Source: Heliopora coerulea
Taxonomy: Eukaryota; Cnidaria; Anthozoa; Scleralcyonacea; Helioporidae
NCBI GenBank assembly: GCA_030142905.1
Contig: JASJOG010000143.1
Coordinates: forward strand, 124,001-188,000
Direction: 5' to 3'
Length of the DNA stretch: 64,000 nucleotides
The position numbers and the translations under genes were made by a program. Positions 52,651 to 64,000 of the stretch are shown here, in pieces. Position 1 is the stretch's first letter. Each line of letters begins with the position of its first letter. The notes under the pieces are model-generated. The model had not been told where the DNA came from. It ran no database searches and saw nothing but the letters and a program-made list of their open reading frames with translations.

Positions 52651-53249
52651 AAATAAAACATATTCCGAAAAAGAGAAACATCTTGGAAAACTCAAGATAT
52701 GGGTCAAAACAAGATGAGTATATAGGACTGTAATATTTCAACTTTATTACAAAGTCATCATCAGACAGAACGATTTACAAAAGAAGCCATGGTCTCTATA
52801 TACAGTGTGATGTAGACAACGGAGGTTAGGGATCCTATACCTGAGATATTAACACGACAGAACGCATTGCTAATTAATTATCTCGAGAGGAAGCTATTAT
52901 TTACAAGGTAAAAGTCATTAACAACAGCTGACGCAACAATACTGATGTGTAAGATGACGTAAGATGACTGAGACAGGTGAGTATCAGATGCCATAAGGTC
53001 GAAAAACTTATGCCAAACCTTATGGCATCTGATATGCGTTCTGTCGTGTTAACATCTCAGGTATAGGATTCCTAACTTCCGTTGTCTTCATCACACTGTA
53101 TATAGAGACCTTGGCTTCTTTTGTAAATTATCCTGTCTGATGATGACTTTGTAATAAAGTCCAAATATTATAGTCTCATATATTCGTCTTGTTTTCACCC
53201 ATATCTTGAGTTTTCCAAGATGTCTCTATTTTTCAGAATATGTTTTATT
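52651..53249. mobile_element. long fold-back element, Penelope-type motif
   Basis: Arms of about 216 bases (52651-52867 and 53034-53249) are inverted with scattered mismatches. The right arm reads CTGTCTGATGATGACTTTG, TAATAAAGTCCAAATATT, with the left arm keeping GAAATATT. The centre has its own inverted pair (TCAGATGCCATAAGG / CCTTATGGCATCTGA). No coding remains. Confidence 0.7.
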
Positions 53250-54261
53250 CTACACACTTAAGTCGAGATACTTTAAAATATTAATCCTAATCACATTTTT
53301 GGAGATGTTTTATTACAATGACACAGGTGATTATCGAAAATCCCGCGTGGTAATTGGCTAGAAATATACGTCATAAATATCTGAATGATCACCTACAGGT
53401 GAATATAACAGTAAAGACTCAGAAACAAGACTGTGGGTAGCTTTGAAAATATTACCGAGGAGATTTAAAAGCGCTAGTTCACTGCTTTCTTTCAAATAAT
53501 CACCTGTGTAATTATACTAAATGGCTCAGTAAATATTATTGAATAATTCCCTCGGCTTCCTCTCGGAGATCATTCAACAATATTCATTTCGCTTTCGGTG
53601 AATAATTGTTAAATAAGCTGCACAACAAAACGTCAGTGAATTAAATATTTCTACGATAATTTTCTCCACATGTTTCATTCACTATGGCACTTTTGAAAAG
53701 TAGTTGATGTGCTCCAATATTTCTAACTCAATTACGGTTCCCGTCTGGTCTATCAACTGTTACGATGTTTGTTTTTGTTCATGTCGAAAACAACCGACCA
53801 ATCAATTTTTATCATTCCATCGCTCGAACATACAGGTGTACAGACGTTACGCTCTGGGGTGGTTTTGAAACTGAAATTTGTTCGTAAAACTATCACTATA
53901 TATCTATAATACTTTCACTATGAGTACAATTCTATATGTATATATAACTCTATATGTAACATAACTACTTAACTCTATATGACATAACTATAACTCTTTG
54001 CAACATATAACTCCGTATGTAAAATATATATGTCAGCATAATTAATACTACATATGCATAAAACAGCCACTTACTGTAAAAAGTGTTGATCATGCGAGAC
54101 AGAGTCGTCGCACCAATAATCCAACTAAATCATTAAATAATTCATTCGACATATTTAAGTATGATTAAAATTCTTGATTTCCAATCTAAACAATTGACTA
54201 AAATTACGGTTTAGTTGAAGTGCTTGGAATTGGCAAAATTACATGTACGGAATTTTAAGTG
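53250..54261. other. unannotated AT-rich DNA
   Basis: 53880-54060 holds degenerate ACTCTATATGTA units. No gene recognised. Confidence 0.35.
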
Positions 54262-54545
54262 AGTGCTTGGTAACACAGTGGTAGTGCATGAGTCTCACCA
54301 CTGTGACAAGGGTTCGACTCCGACGCCATGCAGGTATATATATGATTAAAGTTACTTTGTTCAAATGTGAGAAGAGTGTTGTCGAGATTGACTCTACCAA
54401 GCATCGCAGGTTTTCTCCGGGTACTTGGGCTTCCTCCTGTAGTAACACCAGACCTATGACTACCAGACCTCTATGGAGAGTAGCTTAGGTAAATAATAGG
54501 GTTGTCCAGTATAAATAAAGGCATTTCACCTTTACCTTACAGAAA
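54262..54545 (+). repeat. SINE family B, full copy
   Basis: TGCTTGGTAACACAGTGGTA (A-box side), AAGGGTTCGACTCC (B box), CGCAGGTTTTCTCCGGGTAC, CTATGGAGAGTAGCTTAGG and a GTATAAATAAAGGCATTTC tail. It has the same block order as the minus copy at 2846-3130. Confidence 0.7.
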
Positions 54546-54739
54546 CGTCCGATAGAGCATACGCCCGGACTCCCTTGACAGAGCGTCGATTTGGAATTTT
54601 ATCAAACTACCTTTGCCAATTTGTCTAACTATGGACTAAGGACAAACTGTAGGACAAGTAGGAGCTTGACGAAGTGTGAGCGTAAATTGATATGAATACT
54701 AATAGCCGACCAGAGAAATATAGTACCAGAGCACGAATG

Positions 54740-55020
54740 GCAGATAATACAAGACGAAAATGGTCAAGGAAATATTTATACTTCATTTCAAAGTCATTCT
54801 TAAACTTTATATGTTACAAAGCTATTATTTATATACTTGCATAATGGAGAGCGTAACAACGGAATTAAAGAGGCAGGGCAAATAAACTACGATAATTTCA
54901 TCATTTTTATCACGTTGGTACATAAATAACAGCTCCGATTGTGACATATGGAGTTTGACAATGACTTCCTAACAAAGTCGGAATACCACGATGATCATTT
55001 TCGCCGCGTGTTATGACTCA
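54740..55020. repeat. diverged fold-back element, Penelope-type motif
   Basis: The right arm GAGTTTGACAATGACTTCCT, AACAAAGTCGGAATA matches, inverted and with many changes, the left arm AATATTTATACTTCATTTC, AAAGTCATTCTTAAAC. It has the same stem-GAA layout as at 45.0 and 53.1 kb. Confidence 0.45.
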
Positions 55021-55589
55021 AATATTTAATTTACAAGATACTGTTTCTCAGAGTATGCTTCTTGCTCTATTTCTTAAAGCTGTCGGATGATAATGAAATA
55101 TTGAACGAACGGAAGGCACGGAGGCCTAAGACCTCCATCAGTGAAGATGTGAGGTGTGATTTCACCAACTCACTTTAGCGTTGAAGATGCAAACGTTTCG
55201 GGGACTTGGAGTACATTTATCATCCGAGAATATTTCAGTACTTGAAATCTTTAGATGGCCATTTTCAGCACCCTGAAGTCGAAAAATGTGGAAGTCTGAG
55301 TCGGAAAAAACAATCTAAAGCCCACATTTACCAAATTTAAGACAAAATGACCAACGCACTTAAAAATGTATAAATTCATTGAAAATGCGCAATATATTTA
55401 CATGTCTCAATGCTGTCAGTTATTACATATTAGTTGAAGACTACTATAAAAAACATATTACATTGTATTTCTGTGGTCTCCGTTTAATTAAATCACTAAA
55501 CCATGCACCACTTCTCAAACATCCACAACTGTCACTATATTTCATGCTATTTGTTAGTTGTTGGTACCTGATAACGGCCATTTCATAAT

Positions 55590-56480
55590 CTGGCGTTCGG
55601 TGGAGCTGAATGGTTTGATTGTGGTCATGAAATCCCCCCGTAATTGTTGGGTCTGGGAAAACTGTCGCTGTCACAATATTGGCTTGGATGGATTGACTGC
55701 TGTCATTCAATCTCTGGCACTATCTGACTCTGAAGGGATCGATTGCTGTCATTGCATTCTCTGGCATTGGTAGGGATTGGCTGGACTGATAGCTCGCATT
55801 GGATACATTGCTGCTGATTGTGTCTGGATAGATCAAATGCAGTCATTGGATACTGGGTCATTGGCTGAGTTTGGCTCTTATTGGATATCCTGGCATTAGT
55901 CATGATTGGATTGCCTGCTCGATAAGTGGATCTGAATTCTTCTTCTGGATGACTCTGGTTCGATTGTGGTCACAACGTTCGTGGAACTGGTTTGGTGTGG
56001 CTGACTGGATTACTGTTACTTCTTTGTTTTGAGATTTATTGGTGTGGATGGCGCGATTGTTCACAATTCATTGCCTTGCTTTGGTTGGGTCTGAAATGAT
56101 CTACTGTAGTCACGGCATTCTTGTGCATTTGTTCGTCTGGATGGCTTGATTTCTCGCGGTTCAATCTCTAGTAATTATTAGGTGTCGGTGACTCGATTGC
56201 TGTCATTACACCTCTTGGAATTCACTGTCTCTATCTGTCCTGATTATCGTCACTACGTTGTCTGGTATTTGTTGATCTGGTTGGCTTAATCACGGTCATT
56301 TTGCTCTAGTCTCTGGTATTTCATTGCGTGGGTCGGCGGCTTATGACGAGTCGATTGCTGTAACTAGATCTCGTAAAATTTCCTTGGTTTGGGTAGCTTG
56401 CTCGTTCAAACTGCATTCTCTGTGCTTTGTTGGATGGCGTGACTGTTTTTGTTGCTATTCTGACATTTGTTGCTGTAGGT
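55590..56480. repeat. degenerate minisatellite, about 45-50 base unit
   Basis: Repeated blocks such as GATTGACTGCTGTCATTCAA, GATTGCTGTCATTGCATTCT, CTCTGGCATT and TTGGTCTGGATGGCTTGA in the same order across about 890 bases, strongly diverged. Confidence 0.6.
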
Positions 56481-56566
56481 GAGCAGGTGTATATGATCTT
56501 CGGCAAGTTCTCAGGAATTTGAACTTGGTGGAAACTTGGCTATGTTCTTTTCATTGAAACCAGTAC

Positions 56567-56883
56567 TTAAGCTTCTTTCAAGATCTCAACAACGTTATCC
56601 CTCTTCATCTTCTTCAAAAGTTTGATCAAATTCTCTACTGTGGCCTCCCTTCCAGTCTCCCACTCTTTTAATAGAGTATCGGTTGGATTGTCACACTGCA
56701 CAAACAATTCTATTTCAATATTCTCGAATTTCATTTTTGCAGCAAGTCTGTGAAAATCCCACTTGAGAACTGATCTCTTGTTTAACAACTGACACACTTT
56801 ACTTCTAAAGCTACTGTCAAGATCTCGAACGAAGAATGGCTTTTTGTCGGTGTCGGAGGTTTTATCTTTAACTCTAGCAGCAA
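56567..56883 (-). CDS. Death-domain terminal exon
   Basis: Acceptor CTGCGTTTTACAG precedes an open frame of about 105 codons ending in TAA (56567-56569). A Lys-rich start (VKDKTSDTDKKPFFV) leads into a Death domain fold: VCQLLNKRSVLKWDFHRLAA, MKFENIEIELFVQ, DTLLKEWETGREATVENL, IKLLKKMKRDNVVEILKEA. The W-D-x-x-x-L-A, L-x-x-W and A-T-V-x-x-L-x-x-x-L-x-x-x-x-R motifs are the family signature. Death domains pair with each other in apoptosis and immune adaptors. The domain ends six residues before the stop, so it is at the protein's C-terminus. Upstream exons, and hence the partner domains, were not identified. Confidence 0.75.
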
Positions 56884-56964
56884 CTGTAAAACGCAGAGTA
56901 CAAGCAGCCTTAACGGTACAAATATTTATTTGGAGCTTTTTGCTGCACAATACAAGATCTCTCG

Positions 56965-57740
56965 TTTTTTGTAAATGTTTATTTTTTGCACAAAACACGT
57001 TCTTTGCATAATAGGTGCGACAGTGGACGAAACTAATTTCCAGCGGAACCACGTACAGCATCTGATATGATTTGACGTTACTCAGGGCTAAGCAGTTCTG
57101 AACGCTGCTTCGAAAGTTACTGATCATGACTCAGGCAAAGTCTGCGTGAAACTATGCCTGGTGTCACTGTGCATTTAATTCCTCATCAGAAAGCTGTCAC
57201 TAAAAAACTGCGTATGTTTAATTCTCAGCTTCAAAGAAAAGCTCAATATTTGTCGATATTTGTGTCAATTTTTACAATACACAGTTCACATCACCAGCAC
57301 GATCAACTTGGTCCTCTGAACTTTTCCCAATCCAGGAGTGAACTAAAGAATCATACCCTCCAGTTTAACAATTGTGGACGTACTTCTTAAAAAATATAAT
57401 TGTCGTTTAACAATCTAACTCAACATTAAGGGAGAGAGAAGGTAATTTTTACTGGTGAATATTTTTGTTCCTACTATATCATCTTATTTGGTATCTCACA
57501 AAAGGAGATATCTTTAAAAAATCGATATTAATCTCAAGCAAATGAACATTTTTTATTACGGTATTACTGCAACCAAGCTACTATACAAAGTGATAAAAAG
57601 CTAGTTGTGCATATACTTCAGTGTTGAACTTAATAAAAGCAATACTGTAAGTATGTAAATGGTAGTGAAATGAAAGTTACAGACAAACTTAATACGCGTG
57701 TCCGAAAATACTTCAAACCAAAAGCAGTCATAAGATTGTT
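56965..57740. repeat. direct duplication, unit 1
   Basis: From TTTTTTGCACAAAACACGTT through AACTATGCCTGGTGTCACTG, CCTCATCAGAAAGCTGTCA and TAAAAAGCTAGTT this matches 58455-59235 in the same orientation, roughly 80-85% by eye. It begins just upstream (minus strand) of the Death-domain exon. Confidence 0.75.
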
Positions 57741-58454
57741 TTCAAACCCCAAATTTATACCTGTATGAGTTTTTTTTGTACGAAATAACAATCAGTGCCG
57801 TAGTTATGGGGTGTGTGGGGGATGTGACCCACCGCAAAGTTTGCGAAAAATTAGAAAATTCGGGCTAAAAAATAGTAAATCGGGCAAAATTTGGTAAGGT
57901 AAAGTAGGACAAAATCCCTTTTGGCAGCTAGTTAATATGGGGCTGAGGTAGCGAGGGTACGCCAAACATAGCCGGAATGCGTGCGAAATTTAATTTGGGA
58001 AACGTTTAAAAGGATACAATATTCGTGGTGGCGCCAGGTGTCTTAGTCTGTGGGTGCAAGCGAGAGGCAACGGAATTTCCCAGGGGAGCAAAACCTTCAG
58101 AAGAATATGCTAAATTTTAGACGAAATATGAAAACCATTAGGATAATGGAATATTCAGCTTCACGGCTTCAGGACTTCCAGTCCTCTCTGAGGCACGTGA
58201 CATACTATAAACCAAAGGTCATACAAAGAGCTTGAACGAGCTCTCTCTGTTTCCCCTTTATTTTTCTTTTTTAATCTCGACTAAACAGTTTCGTCTTTTT
58301 TCTTGCTGCTTGGCTCTCCTTCCGCTGGTGATTGACCGCTTTCATGGCTTCCGTTTATTCCAGTTGAAACTAAAAATCGCAAAAGATGGAGACCATTGTA
58401 GATATTTTATGGTAAGGCCACTGAGGTGGAGGAGGGCGAAAATGTACAAGGTGA
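57741..58454. other. spacer between the two duplicated units
   Basis: Contains GTGCCGTAGTTATGGGGTGT, a motif seen at MITE ends, near 57797. No gene called. Confidence 0.35.
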
Positions 58455-59235
58455 TTGATAATGTTTTATTTTTGCACAAAAACACGTTCTTAACATAATT
58501 GGCGCGACAGTGAACGAACAATTTCCTACACAACCAGATAGAGAATGAGATATAATTTGACGCTACTCCGGGCTAAACAGTTCCGAACCCTACTTCGAAA
58601 GTTACTACTCATGACTCCGTACAAAGTTTGCGTAAAACTATGCCTGGTGTCACTGTGTGTTTAATTCCTCATCAGAAAGCTGTCAACAAAAAAACTGGGT
58701 ATGTTTGTCCTCAGCTTCAAAGAAAAGGTCAATATTTGTCAACATTTGTGTCAATTTTTACAACACACAGTTCTCATCACTAACACCACCAGCTCTGTCC
58801 TCTGAAATTTTACTAATTTTGGACTGAATTAAAGAATTACGTCCTCCAGTTTAACAATTAATGACGTGTTTCTGAACAACATAATTGTTGTTTGACAATC
58901 AAACGCTATATTATAGGAAAGCGACGGTAATTTTTAACTGGTTAATATTTTTGTTCCTACTATACATCTTATTTTGTATCTCACGAAAGGAGATATCTTT
59001 AAAAAGTCGATAATAACCTCAAGAGAATGGACCTTTTTCATTACGGTATTACTGTAACCATGCAGCTACTATACAAAGCGATAAAAAGCTAGTTATGGCA
59101 CATATTCTTCGGTGTGGAATTTAAAGAAATAAGTTTATAAATGGTAGTGAAATATGAAAGTTATAAACAAAGTTTACACGCGTGTCCAAAAATAATTCAA
59201 ACGAAAGACAGTAATAAGACTGTTTTCAATTGGCG
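58455..59235. repeat. direct duplication, unit 2
   Basis: Second copy of the 780-base unit, offset about 1,485-1,490. It keeps the flank next to the Death-domain exon (ATTGGCGCGACAGTGAACGA) but not the exon itself; the shared part ends at TTTGCACAAAAACACGTT. Confidence 0.75.
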
Positions 59236-59295
59236 TTGGTATCAAGTACTTAGGGAGTTCAACACCTTCCTCCTGGATCTTATGGCCATGATATA

Positions 59296-60264
59296 CAGTG
59301 GAACCTGTATATAACGGCCCTGTATTAAGCGGCCAGTTTTCAAAGTCCCGAATTTTGGCCCATACACATGCTGCAATTGTTACCTTTATTAAGCGGCCAC
59401 CTCTATTAAGCGGCCGCGGTCACCCTTAAGCAGTCCCATGTTCGTCTTTCTTTGTTCTTTTTACCTGTATTAAGCGGTCACCCTTAAACGGAAACCAAAG
59501 CCACATGTCTTTTCATGCAGTATTTTCTTGTGTCTGATTGTGACTAAGAAGCGATCCATCATCATTATAGAAATGACAATGCTAATGCTTATAATTAACC
59601 GTTCATTATTGTCAATTTTTTTCCAGATGTCAGCAACGAGCTGCAGTACAAAATCACGAGATGCAAAAAATTTTGTTTCGAATCTGCTTCCCTCTAGCTC
59701 TACTTAAATTACTTTTTCAGATACTGTTGCTTGTTCTTGAGCAGTGTGATTGTGAAGAAATGGCTTCCAAACGTATACTTGTACGAGATTTCCAGGTCAT
59801 AACCTCCACCACTTTCAATGCGCTTGCCCTTTACAGTGACTTTTCCGTTGTTTGTTGGTTTGAATTTTATTTCCAACAACGCTACTTTAGCAAAATTTCC
59901 GTTTTATCTCCACGTTGATCGTAAGAACTATGAAATGACGGAATGAGATATATGTCGTTGTGAACTGTAAGTCAGAAATACTGCATAGCAGAGCAAAAGA
60001 CCATTTATTGTACCCTTTCATAACTTTACGTTTATTGCACCGCAACATTTACAAGTTAGCAACTTTGTTGAAAGTAAAGATCGCCTCAAAAAGCGTTGAT
60101 TTTCTTATTGTTTGCTTGAATGCAGTGTCGTATGACACGCTATTGAAACTGACATTTTACCACGCCCAGCGAGTATTTTTAGTGATCCTGTATTAAGCGG
60201 TCACCTGCATTAAGCGGCCAGTTTCTGAAGTCCCGAGGGTGGCCGTTATGTACAGTTTCTACTG
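59296..60264. mobile_element. pogo-like TA element, second family
   Basis: Inverted ends CAGTGGAACCTGTATATAAC at the left and, inverted, CAGTAGAAACTGTACATAAC at the right, with TATA on both sides. The word TATTAAGCGGCCA or TATTAAGCGGTCAC is repeated about seven times near the two ends. It resembles the TTAAGCGG words of the element at 31646. Frames inside (59661-59918, 59960-60196) have no recognisable features. Confidence 0.7.
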
Positions 60265-62923
60265 TATACAAAAAAATAATTGTATATACTAAATCTCGAA
60301 ATACTAAACAATTAATAATCAGTTTCTAATGCAGGGAGTTCATATTTCTGCAACTGGAAACTGATTTGTTTACTTATAGTCCTCATATTTTAAGGCATAT
60401 AACCACGCACACTGTTGCTAGACATGAGTACTTAAAACAAATTATAGGTTCAACATCTTACACAGCATATTAGTTACACCTTGGACCCAGTAATTCAAAC
60501 GTCGAACTTTCATAGAATTTTAAATCAATAAAGCAATGGATAATGGAAATTAAACAGACTGGATGAAAGCTCAATAGCTAAATAATTGTGTCTAGTTAGC
60601 CTATTTCACCGTTATTTTGTACAACAACTTGAACGGACATGCATCCAGCGTTTAATTTCTAGCCTAAAATTGCTCTCCCTATAAAAAGCGCGAGGCCCCC
60701 CAAAATTGTGCGAGGGCTCCAAAAAGCGTGGAGCCGCTGGCAGGGGCCCAAACTGCTCCCTTTCCCCCATCTTTAATCCACCACTATCGCGATTAATATT
60801 TCGTTTGGAAAGGTTCAATTTTGCCTAAAACCATACCCAAACATCTGTCGGTCTTATATCCCAGAAAATAGAAACATCTGGAACGAAATTTGAACGGACA
60901 CTAGCCAAACTTTGGTAATTTAGTTTTAGAAAACCTCATGCACCAAATCTGATATCTGGTGGTCATATAACTTAGACCACGGTATCACTTGAACACCTCG
61001 TACACAGTGTATAACTTTTACAAATGACCAAGGTAAGTGTACAGAATGTTCTAATATAAAATTAAAAGCATGGTAAACATGACTCATCTCACCATGAAAC
61101 ATATTGCTTTGATAAGGTAGATGACTTTACTCATCAAGGGGTGAGCTCCCGCAAGGAAAGAATTAATAGATAATTTAGATGTCTTTGGGGCAGATATTTT
61201 CATACGTGACTCTTGCTCTAGAGCGCTAACTTGCTCAAACGGTAGGGCTCTTTACTAAAGACCAAAGTATATATAGAAATATCTTCCCATTACAGTTACA
61301 TAGTTCATAAATTAACTAGAAAACCGTTAAATCCTCTTAATATGAAACCAAGTTATAGTGACTTTGGTAAAATTCTTTTCAATGTTTACCTAGGAAAGAC
61401 TGTGTTTGCAAACAAAGAGTGATCTAAGATTTGGGAAATGGGCGGCCCATCGAAAGAATTCTGTGAGACAAAATCAACTTATTGAGCTGACGTCTATAAT
61501 TTCGCGGTAAAATTTATCGTTTACTATTCCCTATGCGCCCTTGAATTTCATATTAAGAATATTTCAATTGCATTTATAAAACTAGAAGTGTTTACGTAAC
61601 ATGAGTTGGAGTACAAAACATAAAAATCCTTTACCAAAAACAAATAACAATGGCATGAGAAGCAGTTATTAGCTAAAAGGTGTGTAGATACTGCAGGAAG
61701 AGTTCATCGAAAGAGTCATAATTCTTTCACGGCATGATGTCTCCTCATGACTTATAAGGCCCTATCATCTGGCGTTAGCCGGAATAAAATAATAAAAAAA
61801 CTCACCATACCAGGTTTCGACAACGTATGAGTAATGTTACTCGCGACTATGTTCAACGCGACAAATGCTGACTGCTACAAAGCTGATGCACATAACATTT
61901 CGTTCGTGAATGATTTTCAGGCCTAGTTCACAAGCTGTACAGTCACAAGCCGTATAGCGCTGACACAGCCTTGTACAGCTTATAAAGCAAGTTACATAAA
62001 CCGTATCAATCTTAGCTGTGCTGCACGGTTCAGGACAGTTACTGTTGAGCTTATAAACCGAGTTGAGGTGAACTTTGCCGTGTTGACACGAGTGCTACTC
62101 TGTGTCTTGAGGAACACAAATTTGGCGTCCTTTCTTGTACTTTTAATAGGAATTATAGGCAGCAAGCAGCACAGCCCGACACAGCTTACAAACAAGGTCT
62201 GAGCGAACTTTCGAGGAGCCGATATGTCGCATGAAAAATCGTCGTTAAAAAATAAACTCATGCCGGTGAGAAGCAATCAGTGAGGATTTTTTATTTTTTC
62301 AGTTTAAGCACAACCTATTTCCGTCTCATGGTATTCTGCAAACAACTTATTAAGTATAACATTGAAAACTCAAGCAAAGTTGTATGGTGCTTTAAGAAAG
62401 AGGGTCTCAGGTCCCTAAGGCCCTCCTTGTATCCGCTTATATTAATCTAAAATCTGAACAGAAGCATATTTTGCCGTACCAGTTCTTTTGGAGCGTTGTT
62501 TAATGCAGCGGAGTACACCAGAAGGCGAGGATTTCTCCTGGAGAAACCAGTGCGGGATGTTTATTTGTAAAATAACGTGACTCGTTCGCGAGCTCTGATT
62601 GGTTAATACCCGTGTTTGAATAAGAATATTCAAACAAGGAAAATTTCCTGCCAAAAGTGTACTGAAGTTTGTTTAGCACGTTTAGTCTTGTTATTTTATG
62701 AAAGAAACAAGTAAGGACTTATGTGTGTTTGAATACTGTGATTCAAACACTTAGTGTGTGGCTGGACTTTCACACAGCTTAAAGAGGCTTTATTAAAGTG
62801 GCTTAACTTTGTTGACAAGGGTTCGATGTTCTTAAGCTTGGCTCTGATTTGTAGTTGATAATTTTCGGGAGAATTGCTTACTTTATCATTGTGTTTGTCA
62901 AGATAATTTCTTTTTATCTGCCA
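60265..62923. other. unannotated DNA
   Basis: No gene recognised. Family E-like words occur at 61120-61170 and 61755-61800. A decayed copy of the MITE at 62924 lies near 62690-62800. Confidence 0.3.
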
Positions 62924-63128
62924 TCATTTTATAAAAGAAATACCAAATGGATTCTTGTGTTTGGACACTGTGACCCAAAAACTTGGGATATTGCTCGACT
63001 TTCAAAAACTTAAAAACACTCGCCTAGCGGCTCGTGTTTTTGTACGCTTTTCTTAAGTCTCGCAACATTCTGCATGTTTGGATCAAAGTATCCAAACACA
63101 GGAATTCATTTGGTATTTCTTAAATGAT
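62924..63128. mobile_element. fold-back MITE family P
   Basis: TATAAAAGAAATACCAAATG, GATTCTTGTGTTTGGACAC at the left; GTATCCAAACACAGGAATTC, ATTTGGTATTTCTTAAATGA at the right, inverted over about 45 bases. Confidence 0.6.
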
Positions 63129-63286
63129 TGTAGAGCACAGAGAACCGAATGTTGCGTTTCCTTAAGTTACGGAGTAAATAATGGCAAGTGTACTAGTGCG
63201 AAACATTACTCGACATGCCATTTTTCATGTATTTCTTCAACATGACTGTGTGACAATTAGTATCCTAACATGAAAAAATTGTTTTA

Positions 63287-63441
63287 CTAACCTTGTTGAA
63301 ACTTTAGAGATTCTAAGACGTGTTTCACAAAGGAAGCTGACACTTTGGCGCCAAACTTTTGCCAGTCTTCGGTTTTGGAGCCATCAGCCCAATCAGTAAT
63401 GCTCTTACAAACAATGAAAGGCACTTCTAGACCAATCAACC
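63287..63441 (-). CDS. nucleosidase-like (PNP/UDP phosphorylase family) C-terminal exon
   Basis: Acceptor CGTTTACTTCAG, then GLIGLEVPFIVCKSITDWAD, GSKTEDWQKFGAKVSASFVK, HVLESLKFQQ. The C-K-x-I-x-D-W-A-D-G-x-K segment, followed by W-x-x-F-A-A-x-x-A-x-x-F-V, is the C-terminal signature of MTA/SAH nucleosidase-type proteins of the purine/uridine phosphorylase family. The Asp of K-x-I-x-D is the residue that normally contacts the base. The exon can end at TAG (63287-63289) or be spliced, because AACAAG then GTTAGT is also a good donor. The rest of the gene lies beyond the right edge. Confidence 0.6.
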
Positions 63442-64000
63442 CTGAAGTAAACGAGGTAAAAACAAATGTCAACTATCATGCATTTGTCACAAAATTTCGC
63501 CTTCAGCCCCTTAAGTAGAAATTTCCTTGAGGTCTCCTTTGACATGTAAAATTGCCCGGCATTAGACAGAGTTAAATATAATAAGTAACAGGACAGCAAG
63601 AGTGTCACATAAAGGGTTAAGGACAAAGTTCCCAAGGATCGTAGATCTCGTGTTGTGGATCGTTTAAAATTTCGATGCTGCAGCAAATTGCATGTTGGCC
63701 TGAAAAGCCAAATTCTCTACACCCGTATCTCCAATCACGTGGGAATTTCTGCTGTAACTGGTAAAAATTGTGTCAATCCTTCATCAAACGGCATTCTCAG
63801 ATTTTACCATGATACTGGTCACCATGTTTGAACCGATAATTTTACTATCCTTTCTTCTTTTAGCTCTTCTTCCATCTGTGACCTGAACAGAGAAAGCCAG
63901 CTGCTTAATGAAAAACCTTATCCTACTTTCAATTCGAATATTCAGGTCTTCTTATTTATAATCTTTGCCTTTCCTCGTCACTTTTGACATCTTTACGCGT
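63442..64000. other. probable intron of the nucleosidase-like gene, with family E copy
   Basis: 63510-63620 carries a family E repeat (GAGGTCTCCTTTGACATG, GGCATTAGACAGAGTTAAAT, AAAGGGTTAAGG). No further exon was recognised to the window edge. Confidence 0.4.

Overview
The window is AT-rich, intron-bearing animal DNA with short scattered exons and a very heavy load of decayed transposable elements. There are no operons, ribosome-binding sites or prokaryotic genes. The gene types (immunoglobulin-domain receptor, Death domain, nucleosidase-like protein) together with tRNA-derived SINEs, Penelope-type ends, Harbinger and pogo-like elements suggest an anthozoan cnidarian, probably a stony coral. 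That assignment is inference from content; no species marker is present.

Host genes. The best supported gene is on the minus strand from about 43.56 kb down to at least 24.77 kb. A signal-peptide exon (43495-43555) is followed by three Ig-like exons (40721-40993, 37192-37440, 35503-35796) and a transmembrane exon (24765-24878), with possible cytoplasmic exons at 21409-21481 and 18178-18274. The exon junctions from the signal peptide to the transmembrane exon are all phase 1. The third coding exon carries an in-frame TGA. Other host pieces are a Death-domain terminal exon (56567-56883, minus), a nucleosidase-like C-terminal exon (63287-63441, minus) and possible 3' terminal exons of plus-strand genes near 5.0, 14.8 and 20.5 kb.

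Mobile DNA. From 6.2 to 14.6 kb there is a nest of insertions. A reverse-transcriptase fragment is cut by a 972-bp TA-flanked element encoding an intact HIRAN-like protein. Next to it sits a 6.6-kb PIF/Harbinger transposon (7909-14525, TTA target duplication) with a broken transposase and a split MADF/BESS partner gene. That element is itself cut by a 2.56-kb transposon (11845-14406) with 34-bp inverted ends and an 8-bp target duplication. A second copy of this inner element (25042-28096, another 8-bp duplication) lies inside a different MITE. It retains the remains of an integrase-core transposase with an N-terminal helix-turn-helix region. This two-copy family is the strongest candidate for a poorly described system.

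The rest of the window. Three further CAGT-ended, TA-flanked elements (31646-32843, 38754-39329, 59296-60264) repeat their own terminal word many times; the first encodes a small Cys-rich protein. Fold-back structures at 39.4, 41.6, 44.9, 49.2, 52.7 and 54.7 kb share one hairpin-plus-GAAA motif. The 49.2-kb copy includes a GIY-YIG tail, which ties the group to Penelope-like elements. The remainder is SINEs, MITEs, a degenerate LINE (46 kb), minisatellites, microsatellites and unannotated intergenic or intronic DNA.
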